From positions 1-56,375 of the forward strand of contig RFGU01000014.1 of the NCBI GenBank assembly GCA_003696955.1: a DNA stretch of 56,375 bases, given 5' to 3'. This document shows, piece by piece, positions 1 to 7,651 of this stretch. The position numbers and the translations under genes were made by a program. Position 1 is the first letter of the stretch; the number at the start of each line of letters is the position of its first letter. The notes beneath the pieces were generated by a model, which did no database searches, had not been told where the DNA came from, and was given only the letters and a program-made list of their open reading frames with translations. Origin of the DNA: Deltaproteobacteria bacterium. GTDB lineage: Bacteria; Myxococcota_A; Polyangia; Nannocystales; Nannocystaceae.

Positions 1-108
1 AAGAAGAAGACCGCGGCGAAGAAGAAGACCGCGGCGAAGAAGAAGACCGCGGCGAAGAAGAAGACCGCGGCGAAGAAGAAGACCGCGGCAAAGAAGAAGA
101 CCGCGGCA
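1..108 (+). repeat. Six tandem 18-bp repeats encoding KKKTAA
   Basis: Six back-to-back 18-bp units (AAGAAGAAGACCGCGGCG) fill positions 1-108. The last two differ only by a final G to A, and a degenerate partial unit follows at 109-120. Each unit encodes Lys-Lys-Lys-Thr-Ala-Ala and the array stays in frame with the peroxiredoxin that follows. Near-identity at nucleotide level, including synonymous positions, suggests recent expansion. The array runs off the window edge, so its true copy number is unknown. Confidence 0.95.
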
Positions 109-609
109 AGGAAGAAGGCTCCCCCCATGCCCACGACGACCCAGGAGGCGACACGCCTCGCCCCCGGCGACCCGGCCCCCGATTTCGATCTGCCGGCAGA
201 CGACGGCAACCGGTACTCCAAGGCGGGCCTGCTCGGAACGCGCTACGTCCTCTACTTCTATCCGAAGGACGACACCCCAGGCTGCACCATCGAGGCCCAG
301 GATTTCCGGGACGCCTTCGCCGACCTGCGAGACCGCGGCGTGCTCGTCCTCGGCGTAAGCCCCGATCCGATCCCGAGCCATGAGCGGTTCCGCAACAAGT
401 ACGGACTGAACTTCCCCCTCTTGTCGGATCCGGACTTCGAGGCTGCCAAGGCGTTCGGCGCCTACGGCGTCAAGAAGCGTTACGGCCGCGAGAGCATCGG
501 ACTCATCCGTAGCACGTTCGTGATCGGGCCCGACGGCCGCATCGAGCGTGCGTACTACAACGTGCGCGCCAAGGGCCACGTCGATCGCCTCAAGGCCGAC
601 CTCGGCTGA
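1..609 (+). CDS. bcp: Bcp-type peroxiredoxin with lysine-rich repeat tail (5' partial)
   Basis: Thiol peroxidase of the Bcp/PrxQ class, which reduces hydroperoxides. Counting from the in-frame Met at 127, the AhpC/TSA fold spans about residues 10-158, with the peroxidatic motif PKDDTPGCT and the catalytic Cys at residue 53. The resolving Cys that E. coli Bcp carries five residues later is Gln here, and no other Cys is present, so it should act as a 1-Cys enzyme. The reading frame is open upstream of Met127 through (KKKTAA)6-RKKAPP to the window edge. The protein therefore probably starts outside the window and has a basic, histone H1-like N-terminal tail. If instead translation starts at 127, the product is a normal 160-residue Bcp. 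The enzyme call is firm; the fusion is inferred from the open frame. Confidence 0.9.
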   Translation, partial: KKKTAAKKKTAAKKKTAAKKKTAAKKKTAAKKKTAARKKAPPMPTTTQEATRLAPGDPAPDFDLPADDGNRYSKAGLLGTRYVLYFYPKDDTPGCTIEAQDFRDAFADLRDRGVLVLGVSPDPIPSHERFRNKYGLNFPLLSDPDFEAAKAFGAYGVKKRYGRESIGLIRSTFVIGPDGRIERAYYNVRAKGHVDRLKADLG

Positions 610-621
610 CGCTTCGCTCCC

Positions 622-667
622 CATCGACGCGCCGCCCGAGGCCCCTTCGGCCGGCGGCGCGTCGATG
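622..667. terminator. 15-bp perfect inverted repeat between convergent genes
   Basis: CATCGACGCGCCGCC at 622-636 is perfectly complementary to 653-667, with a 16-nt loop that can itself pair through GGCC/GGCC. It lies 12 nt after the peroxiredoxin stop and 24 nt after the stop of the opposing propeller gene, so it could end both transcripts. There is no T-tract, so function as an intrinsic terminator is inferred only from position and stem strength. Confidence 0.5.
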
Positions 668-691
668 CGTCGAGGAGCCGGGTCGAACGGC

Positions 692-1894
692 CTAGCCGCC
701 TACGGCCCACGGCTGCGACGCCAGCGCGAAGACGTACAGTCGGCCGCGATTCGACAGGGCGAAGAGCCGCCCGGTCCGGCGATCCACCACCGGCGTCGAC
801 GACATGCCACTCCCCGTGCGGACGACGGCCAGGGTCTCCCCGGTCTCCACGTCGTAGGACAAAAGTCCGATCTCCGAGTGCGTGACGAACACGTCGTCGT
901 CCACCACGAGGGCCGGCGAGACGACCCCCGGATCGACGGAGCGACGCCACCGCAATCGCCCCCCGACCTCGATGCCGAAGATCCCCGCGAGGCTGGAGGT
1001 GACCACCAGGAGGTTGCCAGGACCGCGGGCCACCGTGCCGGCCCCCTCGACCGGAAAACGCCAACGGACGGCGCCGTCGTCCGCCCCGAGGGCGAACACC
1101 CCGGTCGCGCGGCCGGTCACGATAACCTCGCCGCGCTCCTCGAGCAAAAGTGGGGTTGCGTCGCAATCGACGAAGGGCCCCCCTTCCGGCGGCGCGACGC
1201 TGGCGATCCACAACGGCTCTCCGGTGCGAGCGCCGAGCGCCACCACCTTGCCGTCGTCGAAACACGTATAGAGCAGATTGTCCGCATCCTCGTCCTCACG
1301 CCGGCGCAGCGCCAGCCCCGCGCGCCCTTCGATGGTGTTGACGTCAGCGACGACCTCGCGCTCGTACTGCCACCGCCATCGACCGTCGGCGGCCGCAAGG
1401 GCGAAGACGTCCTGGTGCGAGTTCGTGAAGTAGACCAGATCCCCGTCGAGCACGGCGGGCATGCGGATCGTGCCCTCGGTCCGGTAGCGCCACGCAATCT
1501 TCCTGCCTTCGAGATCCACGCACAGCAGCTCACCGTCTTCGGTCCCCACGTAGAGCCGACGCCCGTCGTCCGACACGACGGGTACGCTCCCGACCTCCGA
1601 CGGTCCGAGGTCGATCTCCCAGACGACGTCCCCTCGGTCGAGTTCGATGGCGAGCAAACGCGCCCCGCGCCCCGCGGCATAGACGAGATGCCGCCGCGGG
1701 TCGACGCTCACGCCAGCGTGCTCCTCGGGCCGCAGGACGAAGAGATCCGGCGGCGTGACCTCGAGCGTACGCTCGAAGCGGACGACCCGGCGGGCGGCCG
1801 GATCCCCCGCCGGATACACCCTCACCGTCTCCATCCGCGGCCCACAGGCGAGGGCCGCAAGGGCGGCGAGCCACGTCCATCGTGCCGCGCGCAT
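692..1894 (-). CDS. BamB-like PQQ-type beta-propeller lipoprotein
   Basis: 400 residues, close to the usual BamB length (about 390). A short signal peptide ends in LAALAC, giving a probable lipid-modified Cys17. The rest is a run of PQQ/pyrrolo-quinoline-type blades with recurrent G-x-LYA and ALDAADGxxxW patterns (for example LYVGTEDGELLCVDLEGRKIAW near residue 115). No quinoprotein dehydrogenase domain or metal site is visible, so a scaffold role is likely. It follows a YfgM-like TPR membrane protein by 9 nt. The yfgM-bamB pair is also adjacent in E. coli, which supports a role in outer-membrane protein assembly. A generic PQQ-propeller lipoprotein is the alternative, because myxobacteria have several. 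Confidence 0.75.
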   Translation of the reverse strand: MRAARWTWLAALAALACGPRMETVRVYPAGDPAARRVVRFERTLEVTPPDLFVLRPEEHAGVSVDPRRHLVYAAGRGARLLAIELDRGDVVWEIDLGPSEVGSVPVVSDDGRRLYVGTEDGELLCVDLEGRKIAWRYRTEGTIRMPAVLDGDLVYFTNSHQDVFALAAADGRWRWQYEREVVADVNTIEGRAGLALRRREDEDADNLLYTCFDDGKVVALGARTGEPLWIASVAPPEGGPFVDCDATPLLLEERGEVIVTGRATGVFALGADDGAVRWRFPVEGAGTVARGPGNLLVVTSSLAGIFGIEVGGRLRWRRSVDPGVVSPALVVDDDVFVTHSEIGLLSYDVETGETLAVVRTGSGMSSTPVVDRRTGRLFALSNRGRLYVFALASQPWAVGG

Positions 1895-1903
1895 GGGCGA
1901 TGC

Positions 1904-2749
1904 CTACGGCGCCTGTCCCCCGGAGGAAGACGGGGCCCCTTCGCCGCCGGCCTCGTCGTTCGCCGAAGGCGGCACGAAGTCCGGCGCCAACTCGGCGAGT
2001 CGCTCGCGGACGAACTCGAGGGCGAGGGAGGTCTCGGAGAACGGATACTCGGTGGCGTAGGTCTTGTAGACCTCGATGGCCTCTTCGGTGCGCCCAAGGG
2101 CCTCGAGGACCCGCCCCTTGTGGGCGAGCGCCTGGTCCCGGTAGAAGCTCCCGGGCGCGCCGGCCAACGCGTCGAAGGCTTCGAGCGCCCCTTCGAGATC
2201 GCCCGCCGCCTCCTTGGCCACGCCAAGCCCCTCGAGGGCGAGAAATCGCAGGGGATGGTCTCGGTCGGCCGTATCGAGGAACGCTTGGAAATGTCGGATG
2301 GCCGCCTGCGGGTCGCCGGCCCGAAGGGCCCGCGCGCCCCGCACCAGGTGGCCGTCCACGTCCGCTGGGCTGCCGGCATATTCGCGGCCGAGGGTCTCGA
2401 GGGCGGATTCGACCCTGCGATCGAGTTCCTCGGGAGTCTCGGCAATGGGCACGGGAGGAGGCCGATCCTTCCCCCACAGCGTCTCGGGGTCGCCCACCTG
2501 GCCGCGGGCCTCGTAGGCCGCGGCCTCGGCGAGCACACGGGTGGCCTCGGCCCGGGCCTCGGTGCGTGCGTGCAGGGCGTAAATCGTGCCCCCGACCGCC
2601 CCGGCGACGAGGACGATCCCCCCGATCACCCACGGTGCCCGTCGCCGGGCCAGACGCCCCGCTCGGCGGGCGCCGTCCTGGAAGGCGTCCGACTCGGCCC
2701 CCTTGACCTTGCGCTTGACCCGCGCGCGGTTCCACTTGGGAAGATCCAT
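1904..2749 (-). CDS. YfgM-like TPR protein with one N-terminal membrane anchor
   Basis: 281 residues from ATG at 2749. A basic cytoplasmic N-terminus (MDLPKWNRARVKRKVKG) precedes one membrane segment at about residues 41-58 (WVIGGIVLVAGAVGGTIYAL). The remaining periplasmic part is helical, with tetratricopeptide repeats (for example AGDPQAAIRHFQAFLD and LGRTEEAIEVYKTYATEYP) and a low-complexity acidic tail. This matches YfgM, the ancillary SecYEG/BamB partner, in topology and in its position upstream of the BamB-like gene. An in-frame GTG at 2824 would add 25 residues; neither start has a convincing ribosome-binding site. ATG was chosen because the membrane anchor then sits at a typical distance from the N-terminus. 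Confidence 0.75.
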   Translation of the reverse strand: MDLPKWNRARVKRKVKGAESDAFQDGARRAGRLARRRAPWVIGGIVLVAGAVGGTIYALHARTEARAEATRVLAEAAAYEARGQVGDPETLWGKDRPPPVPIAETPEELDRRVESALETLGREYAGSPADVDGHLVRGARALRAGDPQAAIRHFQAFLDTADRDHPLRFLALEGLGVAKEAAGDLEGALEAFDALAGAPGSFYRDQALAHKGRVLEALGRTEEAIEVYKTYATEYPFSETSLALEFVRERLAELAPDFVPPSANDEAGGEGAPSSSGGQAP

Positions 2750-2965
2750 CGGTTCGCCCGCGGGGGGGCTGCCCGACGGATGGGGGTCGGAGTTGGATCC
2801 GGCCTCGGTGGGTTCGTCCGCCACGGGCGAGGTGCATAGCCGCGGCCGCCGAGATTGTCCACACGTCCTGCCCCCCGCCGAGCCCTGTTGCCGGCGGCCG
2901 CAACACGCGGCGCAAATAGCGCCCCTACCGCCCATTCGGGGGTCGAGCCGTGGTATCCCGCACCC

Positions 2966-3928
2966 ATGGGTCCAGCGAGCCCCGGCGCGTCGACGGGACG
3001 GCCACGGCCGTACCCGCGGTTGGCCGCGATGCTCGCCCTTGCAGGTGCCGCCCTCGCGTCGGCTTCGGCGGCCGTGGCGCACGAAGGCCGCTTCGCGGAC
3101 GGCGCGGCGTCGGGCGGCGGTACGCCGGTCGCCGAGGCACGCCGCCGCGACCGACGAGGTCTCCACCGCGCCCCCGCAAGCGCCGACGGCGACGCCCCGG
3201 ACCCCGCCACCCGCCCCTTCCACGGCGATCCGCCGGGCGACCCGTACGAGGCGGTTCCCCCGATGGCGGCCCCTTTCGCCCAACCCGAGGCGACGGCCCG
3301 ACGCCGGCTCGCCGACGACCTCGCCCGCGCCCCGGCCACCCGCAGGCGGATCGCCTTCTCCGTCCTGCCGCTCTACGCCGCGGCCGTGCTGCGCCTTGCA
3401 GGGCGCGATCGGTTCGTCTTCCACGGCGGGGGCGCCGCGGCCGAAGTGGACGTCCCCATCGTGCGCAACCTGTGGCTGCGCGTCTTCGGCCAGGTCTCGG
3501 GGCACCCCTTGCGGGAATCCCTCGAACGCGAGGACGACGACGTCAAGGTGACGGCGCCTTCGGGCACGCTCGCGATCTACGGCGGCACCGCCGGTCTCGC
3601 CTACGCCCTCGACGTCTCCCGCATGATGGCGATCCTCGACGTGGGGCTGGGACTTTCGTGGCTACGGACGCCCAAGGGCGTCCGCGACGGCCAACGTGGC
3701 ATGCCGTGCAGTGCCGGCGGTGCGTGTGATCCGGGCCTGGCCTGCACGGCGGCCGGGATCTGCGAGATGCGACCGGCCTCCATGGCGGCAGCAGGGCTTT
3801 CGGCCGAGTGGCTCGTCGGCCGTCACGCGTCCGTCGGGATCACGGTGCGCTACTACGCGTTCGTCACCAACCTCCAGGCCTTCCCCGTGTACCTGGTGGC
3901 GGCCGCTCGATGGGGGATCCGCTTCTGA
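2966..3928 (+). CDS. Predicted outer-membrane beta-barrel protein with Cys-rich loop
   Basis: 320 residues. A signal peptide (core LAAMLALAGAALASASA, cleavage near AVAHEG) is followed by a disordered Pro/Asp-rich stretch to about residue 120. Then come alternating amphipathic strands and a C-terminal Phe (WGIRF), as in Bam substrates. One loop carries six Cys (near MPCSAGGACDPGLAC), a pattern often seen in exported myxobacterial proteins and likely disulfide-bonded. ATG 2966 was chosen because it begins the signal peptide; the frame is open further upstream. The next gene starts at or just after this stop. No enzymatic motif is recognised and the function is unknown. Confidence 0.65.
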   Translation: MGPASPGASTGRPRPYPRLAAMLALAGAALASASAAVAHEGRFADGAASGGGTPVAEARRRDRRGLHRAPASADGDAPDPATRPFHGDPPGDPYEAVPPMAAPFAQPEATARRRLADDLARAPATRRRIAFSVLPLYAAAVLRLAGRDRFVFHGGGAAAEVDVPIVRNLWLRVFGQVSGHPLRESLEREDDDVKVTAPSGTLAIYGGTAGLAYALDVSRMMAILDVGLGLSWLRTPKGVRDGQRGMPCSAGGACDPGLACTAAGICEMRPASMAAAGLSAEWLVGRHASVGITVRYYAFVTNLQAFPVYLVAAARWGIRF

Positions 3929-3990
3929 TGGTACGTACCGCGGCAGACGAGGTACTTGCCCGCCCCTGCGCCCCGTCGCAGGCTTCGCCC

Positions 3991-5271
3991 ATGCCACGAT
4001 GGCGGCACGCCATGGTCCATGCGGCGCTGCTCGTCGCGTGTGGCGCCCCGTCCCCTCGAACCGGCCCGGGTGACGGCGAAGCGCCCGTGCGCGAGCACCC
4101 GGCGGCCGCGGCCCCCGAAACGGCCCGCAGCGACGGCAGGGCCCCACCGTCCGTCGAAGGACACGACCTCGCCCTGCCCTCGGACTCCGGACGTGCACCC
4201 GCCGCAGCGCCCGGCCTCGACGGGTCGTCGTGGCTTTCCTGGCTCGAGGCCGAAGACGAAGCAGGCCGCGCATTCATGGTCGCCCGCCTCGGCCCCGACG
4301 GCGTCGACGCCCCTACGGAGATCGTCGCCGGCCCCCACCTACTCGCCAACTGGGCCGACGTGCCCAAGGTCCACGTGCTGCCCTCGGGCCGCCGCGTGGC
4401 CGCCTGGCTCGTGCGTCCCTACGAACTTCGCGTGGCGTTCGAACGAAAGGAGGGCGGATTCTCCGCCCCCGTGGTCCCCCACCGCGGCTCGGCGCGGGAG
4501 TTCGGTTTTCCGGCGTTCTTCGACGCGTCGGGTCCGGGCGAGGACGACGAAGCCGTCGGCCTTGCGTGGATCCAAGACGGCAGCGTGCGCGCCACGTTGG
4601 TGCGGCCGGACGGCGCCGATCCCCCCGTGGTCCTCGACGACCGGACCTGCGAGTGCTGCCGCGTGGCGGCCTTGCGCATGGCGGATACCGTCTTCGTCGC
4701 CTACCGCGACCGTAGCCCCGACGAGGTGCGCGACATCTCGCTCGTCCGGCTCGCACCGACCGTCCCCTTCGGCGTCCGTCCTCCGACGACGCCCGCCCCC
4801 GTCGGCTGGCGGATCGCGGGGTGCCCCGTCAACGGTCCCGCCCTCGCCGCAACGGGAAGCGCCCTCGCCCTCGCCCGCTTCGATGGCGCGCGCGGGGGTC
4901 GGGTCGAGGTCCTCTTCGGCGAAGCGGGCGCGCGGTCGTTCGGCCACCCTAGGACGGTGGACGCGGGCCACAGCCTCGGACGGGCAGCGCTTGCCGTCGG
5001 CGATCCCGACGAGGTCGTCGTCGCTTGGTTGTCCGCGGTGCCCGCCGAGCCCGGCCGGGCCCGGATCTTGGTGCGGCGCGTGCACCGAACCCGCGGCCTC
5101 GGCCCCGTACGGCAGGTGGCCACCACGACCGCCGGCCGGGACGCCGGCTTCCCGGTCCTGGCCCGGACGGGCGCCGACTTCGTCGTCGTCTGGACCGAAC
5201 CCGACGCCGAAGGTCGGCTTCACCTGGCCGCCCGCCGGTTCCCCGCGTCGTCGCTCCCCGCCCCCGCATAG
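3991..5271 (+). CDS. Sialidase-superfamily-like beta-propeller lipoprotein
   Basis: 426 residues. Lipoprotein signal MPRWRHAMVHAALLVAC has a textbook lipobox (LVAC), then a linker rich in Pro and Ala. From about residue 75 the sequence shows repeated beta-rich segments of the kind found in BNR/sialidase-like propellers (WLVRPYELRVAFERK, VVAWLSAVPAEPGRARILVR). A DRTCECCRVAA motif followed by VFVAYRDRSPDEVRDI matches a recurring Cys-pair motif of exported sialidase-fold proteins. Sialidase catalytic residues cannot be assigned, so enzymatic activity is not claimed. ATG at 3928 (overlapping the previous stop) and 4012 are alternative starts. It is followed 5 nt later by a thioredoxin-like lipoprotein, which suggests a shared extracytoplasmic redox or metal function. 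Confidence 0.6.
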   Translation: MPRWRHAMVHAALLVACGAPSPRTGPGDGEAPVREHPAAAAPETARSDGRAPPSVEGHDLALPSDSGRAPAAAPGLDGSSWLSWLEAEDEAGRAFMVARLGPDGVDAPTEIVAGPHLLANWADVPKVHVLPSGRRVAAWLVRPYELRVAFERKEGGFSAPVVPHRGSAREFGFPAFFDASGPGEDDEAVGLAWIQDGSVRATLVRPDGADPPVVLDDRTCECCRVAALRMADTVFVAYRDRSPDEVRDISLVRLAPTVPFGVRPPTTPAPVGWRIAGCPVNGPALAATGSALALARFDGARGGRVEVLFGEAGARSFGHPRTVDAGHSLGRAALAVGDPDEVVVAWLSAVPAEPGRARILVRRVHRTRGLGPVRQVATTTAGRDAGFPVLARTGADFVVVWTEPDAEGRLHLAARRFPASSLPAPA

Positions 5272-5276
5272 TCGCC

Positions 5277-5807
5277 ATGGCCCCCATCGTCCGCTTCCTC
5301 CTTTCGTTCTTCCTCGCCTCGACCGCCGCGGCCTGCACCGGCAAGCAGGCTGCCGAAGGCACCGGCGGCGACACGGCCGAGTTTCCGCCGATCTACGGCA
5401 AGACCCTCGATGGCGAGTACCTCCACATCCGCGACCTCGAAGCCCGTGCCGTCCTGGTCAACGTGTGGGCCACCTGGTGCGCCCCCTGCCGGAAGGAGCT
5501 TCCCACCCTCGAGAAGATCCACCGCACGTACCGGGATCGGGGGCTTGCCGTGCTGGGCGTCTCGGTCGACGGCGCAGGCGACCGCGGCGCCGTCGCGTCG
5601 ATGGTGAAGTCGTTCGGCCTGACCTATCCCATCGTGCTCGATCCGTCCGCAAAGGTGACCACCGTGCTGGGGGTCTCGGGCTATCCGGCGTCGTTCCTCT
5701 TCGACGGCCAGGGCAGGCAACTGTGGCGACGCGACGGCATGATCTTCGAGGAGGACGCCGAGCTCGCGAGCCAACTCGCCGCCGCCCTCGGACCGGCGGC
5801 CCCCTGA
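5277..5807 (+). CDS. TlpA/ResA-like thiol-disulfide oxidoreductase lipoprotein
   Basis: 176 residues. A signal peptide runs to a probable lipid Cys (STAAAC near residue 20). A thioredoxin fold follows, with the redox motif WATWCAPC at about residues 64-71 and the cis-Pro region GVSGYPASFLFD near residue 140. This is the TlpA/ResA arrangement, in which the domain works outside the cytoplasm to reduce protein disulfides or assist metal-site assembly. It starts 5 nt after the sialidase-like gene, whose product has a CECC motif that would be a natural substrate; that pairing is inference. The C-terminal end is Pro/Ala-rich. Confidence 0.85.
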   Translation: MAPIVRFLLSFFLASTAAACTGKQAAEGTGGDTAEFPPIYGKTLDGEYLHIRDLEARAVLVNVWATWCAPCRKELPTLEKIHRTYRDRGLAVLGVSVDGAGDRGAVASMVKSFGLTYPIVLDPSAKVTTVLGVSGYPASFLFDGQGRQLWRRDGMIFEEDAELASQLAAALGPAAP

Positions 5808-5932
5808 TCGTCCTTCGCGTTCGACCCACGGGGAGACGGCGCGTCCGCCCCCAAAGGCTCCCGTCGGCACGTGGCGGCGCAAGGACCGACCACGCGTACG
5901 ACGGACGCTCGTCCGCCGGGTCCCGCCCCCGT

Positions 5933-7468
5933 TCATCCGCGAAGGAGTGCCGGGTAGCCATCGGCATGGTCGGCCTCCACGACCGCACGTCCAAGGGCTT
6001 CGGCCACTTCGGAGGCCACGACCCCGGGCGCGCCGCCGCCGTGCTCACGACGGGCGATCTCGCCGGCCCGGGCATGGAGGTGCACGGCACAGGTGGCGGC
6101 GTCGCTCGGGGCGAGCCCACGGGCGAGCAACGCCCCCGCGATCCCCGCGAGCACGTCGCCGGTCCCGGCCGTCGCCAGCACCGCGGTGCCCTCCGTCGCG
6201 ATCCGCACGTTCCCGTCCGGATCGGCGACGACGGTTCCCGCGCCCTTGAGGACCGTGACGGCCGAGGTGGCGCGCGAGATCCTTCGCGCCGCCTCGATCC
6301 GGTCGGCCTGCACGTCGGCGACCGCAACCGGCGCACCACCTAGACGCGCCAGCAGGCGCGCGGCCTCGCCGGGATGGGGCGTCACGATGCGGGGGCCCGC
6401 CGCCTCGACGTGCGCGATGGCCTCGAGCGCTCCGGCGTCGAACACCGCAGCCCCGGAGAACTCGGTCCAGAACGCGCGCGCCACCTCGGCGGCATCGGGA
6501 TCGGTCAGCCCGGGCCCGACGACGGCGACCCAACGGGGATCCCAGGCCCCGGGATCGGTCCGGGCGTCGACCATCAACTCGGCATGGTGCGCGACGGCGA
6601 GCTCACGGACTTCGGCCCGCGCACTGGCCACGGTGACGAGTCCGGCTCCGGCGACCAGGGCACCGAACGCGGCCAAGGTCGCCGCACCGGGCGTGGTGGC
6701 GCCGCCGCCCACGACCACGACGCGACCGCGCGCCCCCTTGTGGGGCCCGGACGGCAGGGCCGCGACCGAGGCGGCCACCTGCTCGGGGTCGACCAGACGT
6801 ACCGTGGGTCGCCAGGACGGATCGGGCACGAGCCCGATGTCGGCCACGACCACCCGGCCGGCGTGGGACCTGCCGGGCGTTGCGTGCAGCCCCGGCTTGC
6901 TGCGACCGAAGGTCACGGTCACCTCGGCCCGAGCGGCGCCTTCGTGGACGGCTCCCGAATCCGGGTCGACCCCCGAGGGAAGATCGACCGCCACGACCGG
7001 GCCGTTGCGCGTCGCCAACTCGCGCAGGCGGGCTGCCACCTTTCCGCGCGGTGCCCCCCGGCTCCCGGTACCGAGCAATCCGTCGATCCACAGGCACGGC
7101 CCTTCGGGAAGCGGCGCGTCCGCATCGAACACCTCGACGCCGCAGGCCCGCGCCCACGCCACCTGCCGGGCGAGGGCCCCGCGGTGCGCAGGGCCGGAGA
7201 GCCAAACGGCCGCGTCGATCCCCCACCCGTGGAGGATCCGTGCGCATGCCACCGCATCGCCGCCGTTGTTGCCCGGGCCCGCGAGGGCGCACACGCGCCC
7301 CGGCGTTTCCGCGAGGAGGTCCATGGCCTGCCGGGCCACGCAGAGCGCGGCCCGCTCCATGAGCACCTCCGACGCGATCCCCAGGTCGTCCATCGTGTAG
7401 CGATCGGCCGCAGCCGCGTCGGCCGCCGTCCATAGTTCCGCTGGCGCATGGAAGGACGTCACCGGCAT
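5933..7468 (-). CDS. nnr: Bifunctional NAD(P)H-hydrate repair enzyme Nnr
   Basis: 511 residues, the usual length of the fused enzyme. The N-terminal YjeF_N epimerase domain (about 10-215) shows GPGNNGGDAVACARIL and VAVDLPSGVDPDSG. The C-terminal ribokinase-like ADP-dependent dehydratase domain (about 225-500) shows VTPHPGEAARLL, VTVLKGAGTVV and the catalytic TAGTGDVLAG. Together they epimerise and dehydrate damaged NAD(P)HX back to NAD(P)H in the cytosol. The gene is convergent with the redoxin gene and divergent from the kinase gene. nnr is often next to acpS in bacteria; here only the kinase gene separates them. Confidence 0.95.
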   Translation of the reverse strand: MPVTSFHAPAELWTAADAAAADRYTMDDLGIASEVLMERAALCVARQAMDLLAETPGRVCALAGPGNNGGDAVACARILHGWGIDAAVWLSGPAHRGALARQVAWARACGVEVFDADAPLPEGPCLWIDGLLGTGSRGAPRGKVAARLRELATRNGPVVAVDLPSGVDPDSGAVHEGAARAEVTVTFGRSKPGLHATPGRSHAGRVVVADIGLVPDPSWRPTVRLVDPEQVAASVAALPSGPHKGARGRVVVVGGGATTPGAATLAAFGALVAGAGLVTVASARAEVRELAVAHHAELMVDARTDPGAWDPRWVAVVGPGLTDPDAAEVARAFWTEFSGAAVFDAGALEAIAHVEAAGPRIVTPHPGEAARLLARLGGAPVAVADVQADRIEAARRISRATSAVTVLKGAGTVVADPDGNVRIATEGTAVLATAGTGDVLAGIAGALLARGLAPSDAATCAVHLHARAGEIARREHGGGAPGVVASEVAEALGRAVVEADHADGYPALLRG

Positions 7469-7651
7469 GCCGAAGGGTACCTTCGCCCGGCCGACGCGAC
7501 GAGGCGTCGTGGCGACACCGGCCGAGGCGCGGCCAACGCGATCCGCGCGAGGATCGTCCCCCTCGGGCCCGGCGGCAGGTCGCCTCCTCGCCGTCCGCAG
7601 TCTCGTGGGCGCAGAACCCACGCGTTCGTCCAAGTGATACCCTGCGGCCCC

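Noticed and set aside
1..120. The repeat as a non-coding microsatellite or CRISPR-like array
   Set aside because: Units are contiguous without spacers, 18 bp long and exactly in frame with the peroxiredoxin, so coding expansion is the simpler reading.
548..2839. A 763-codon plus-strand open frame across the BamB-like and YfgM-like genes
   Set aside because: It runs antisense to two genes with signal peptide, propeller blades and TPR pattern, and has low-complexity composition.
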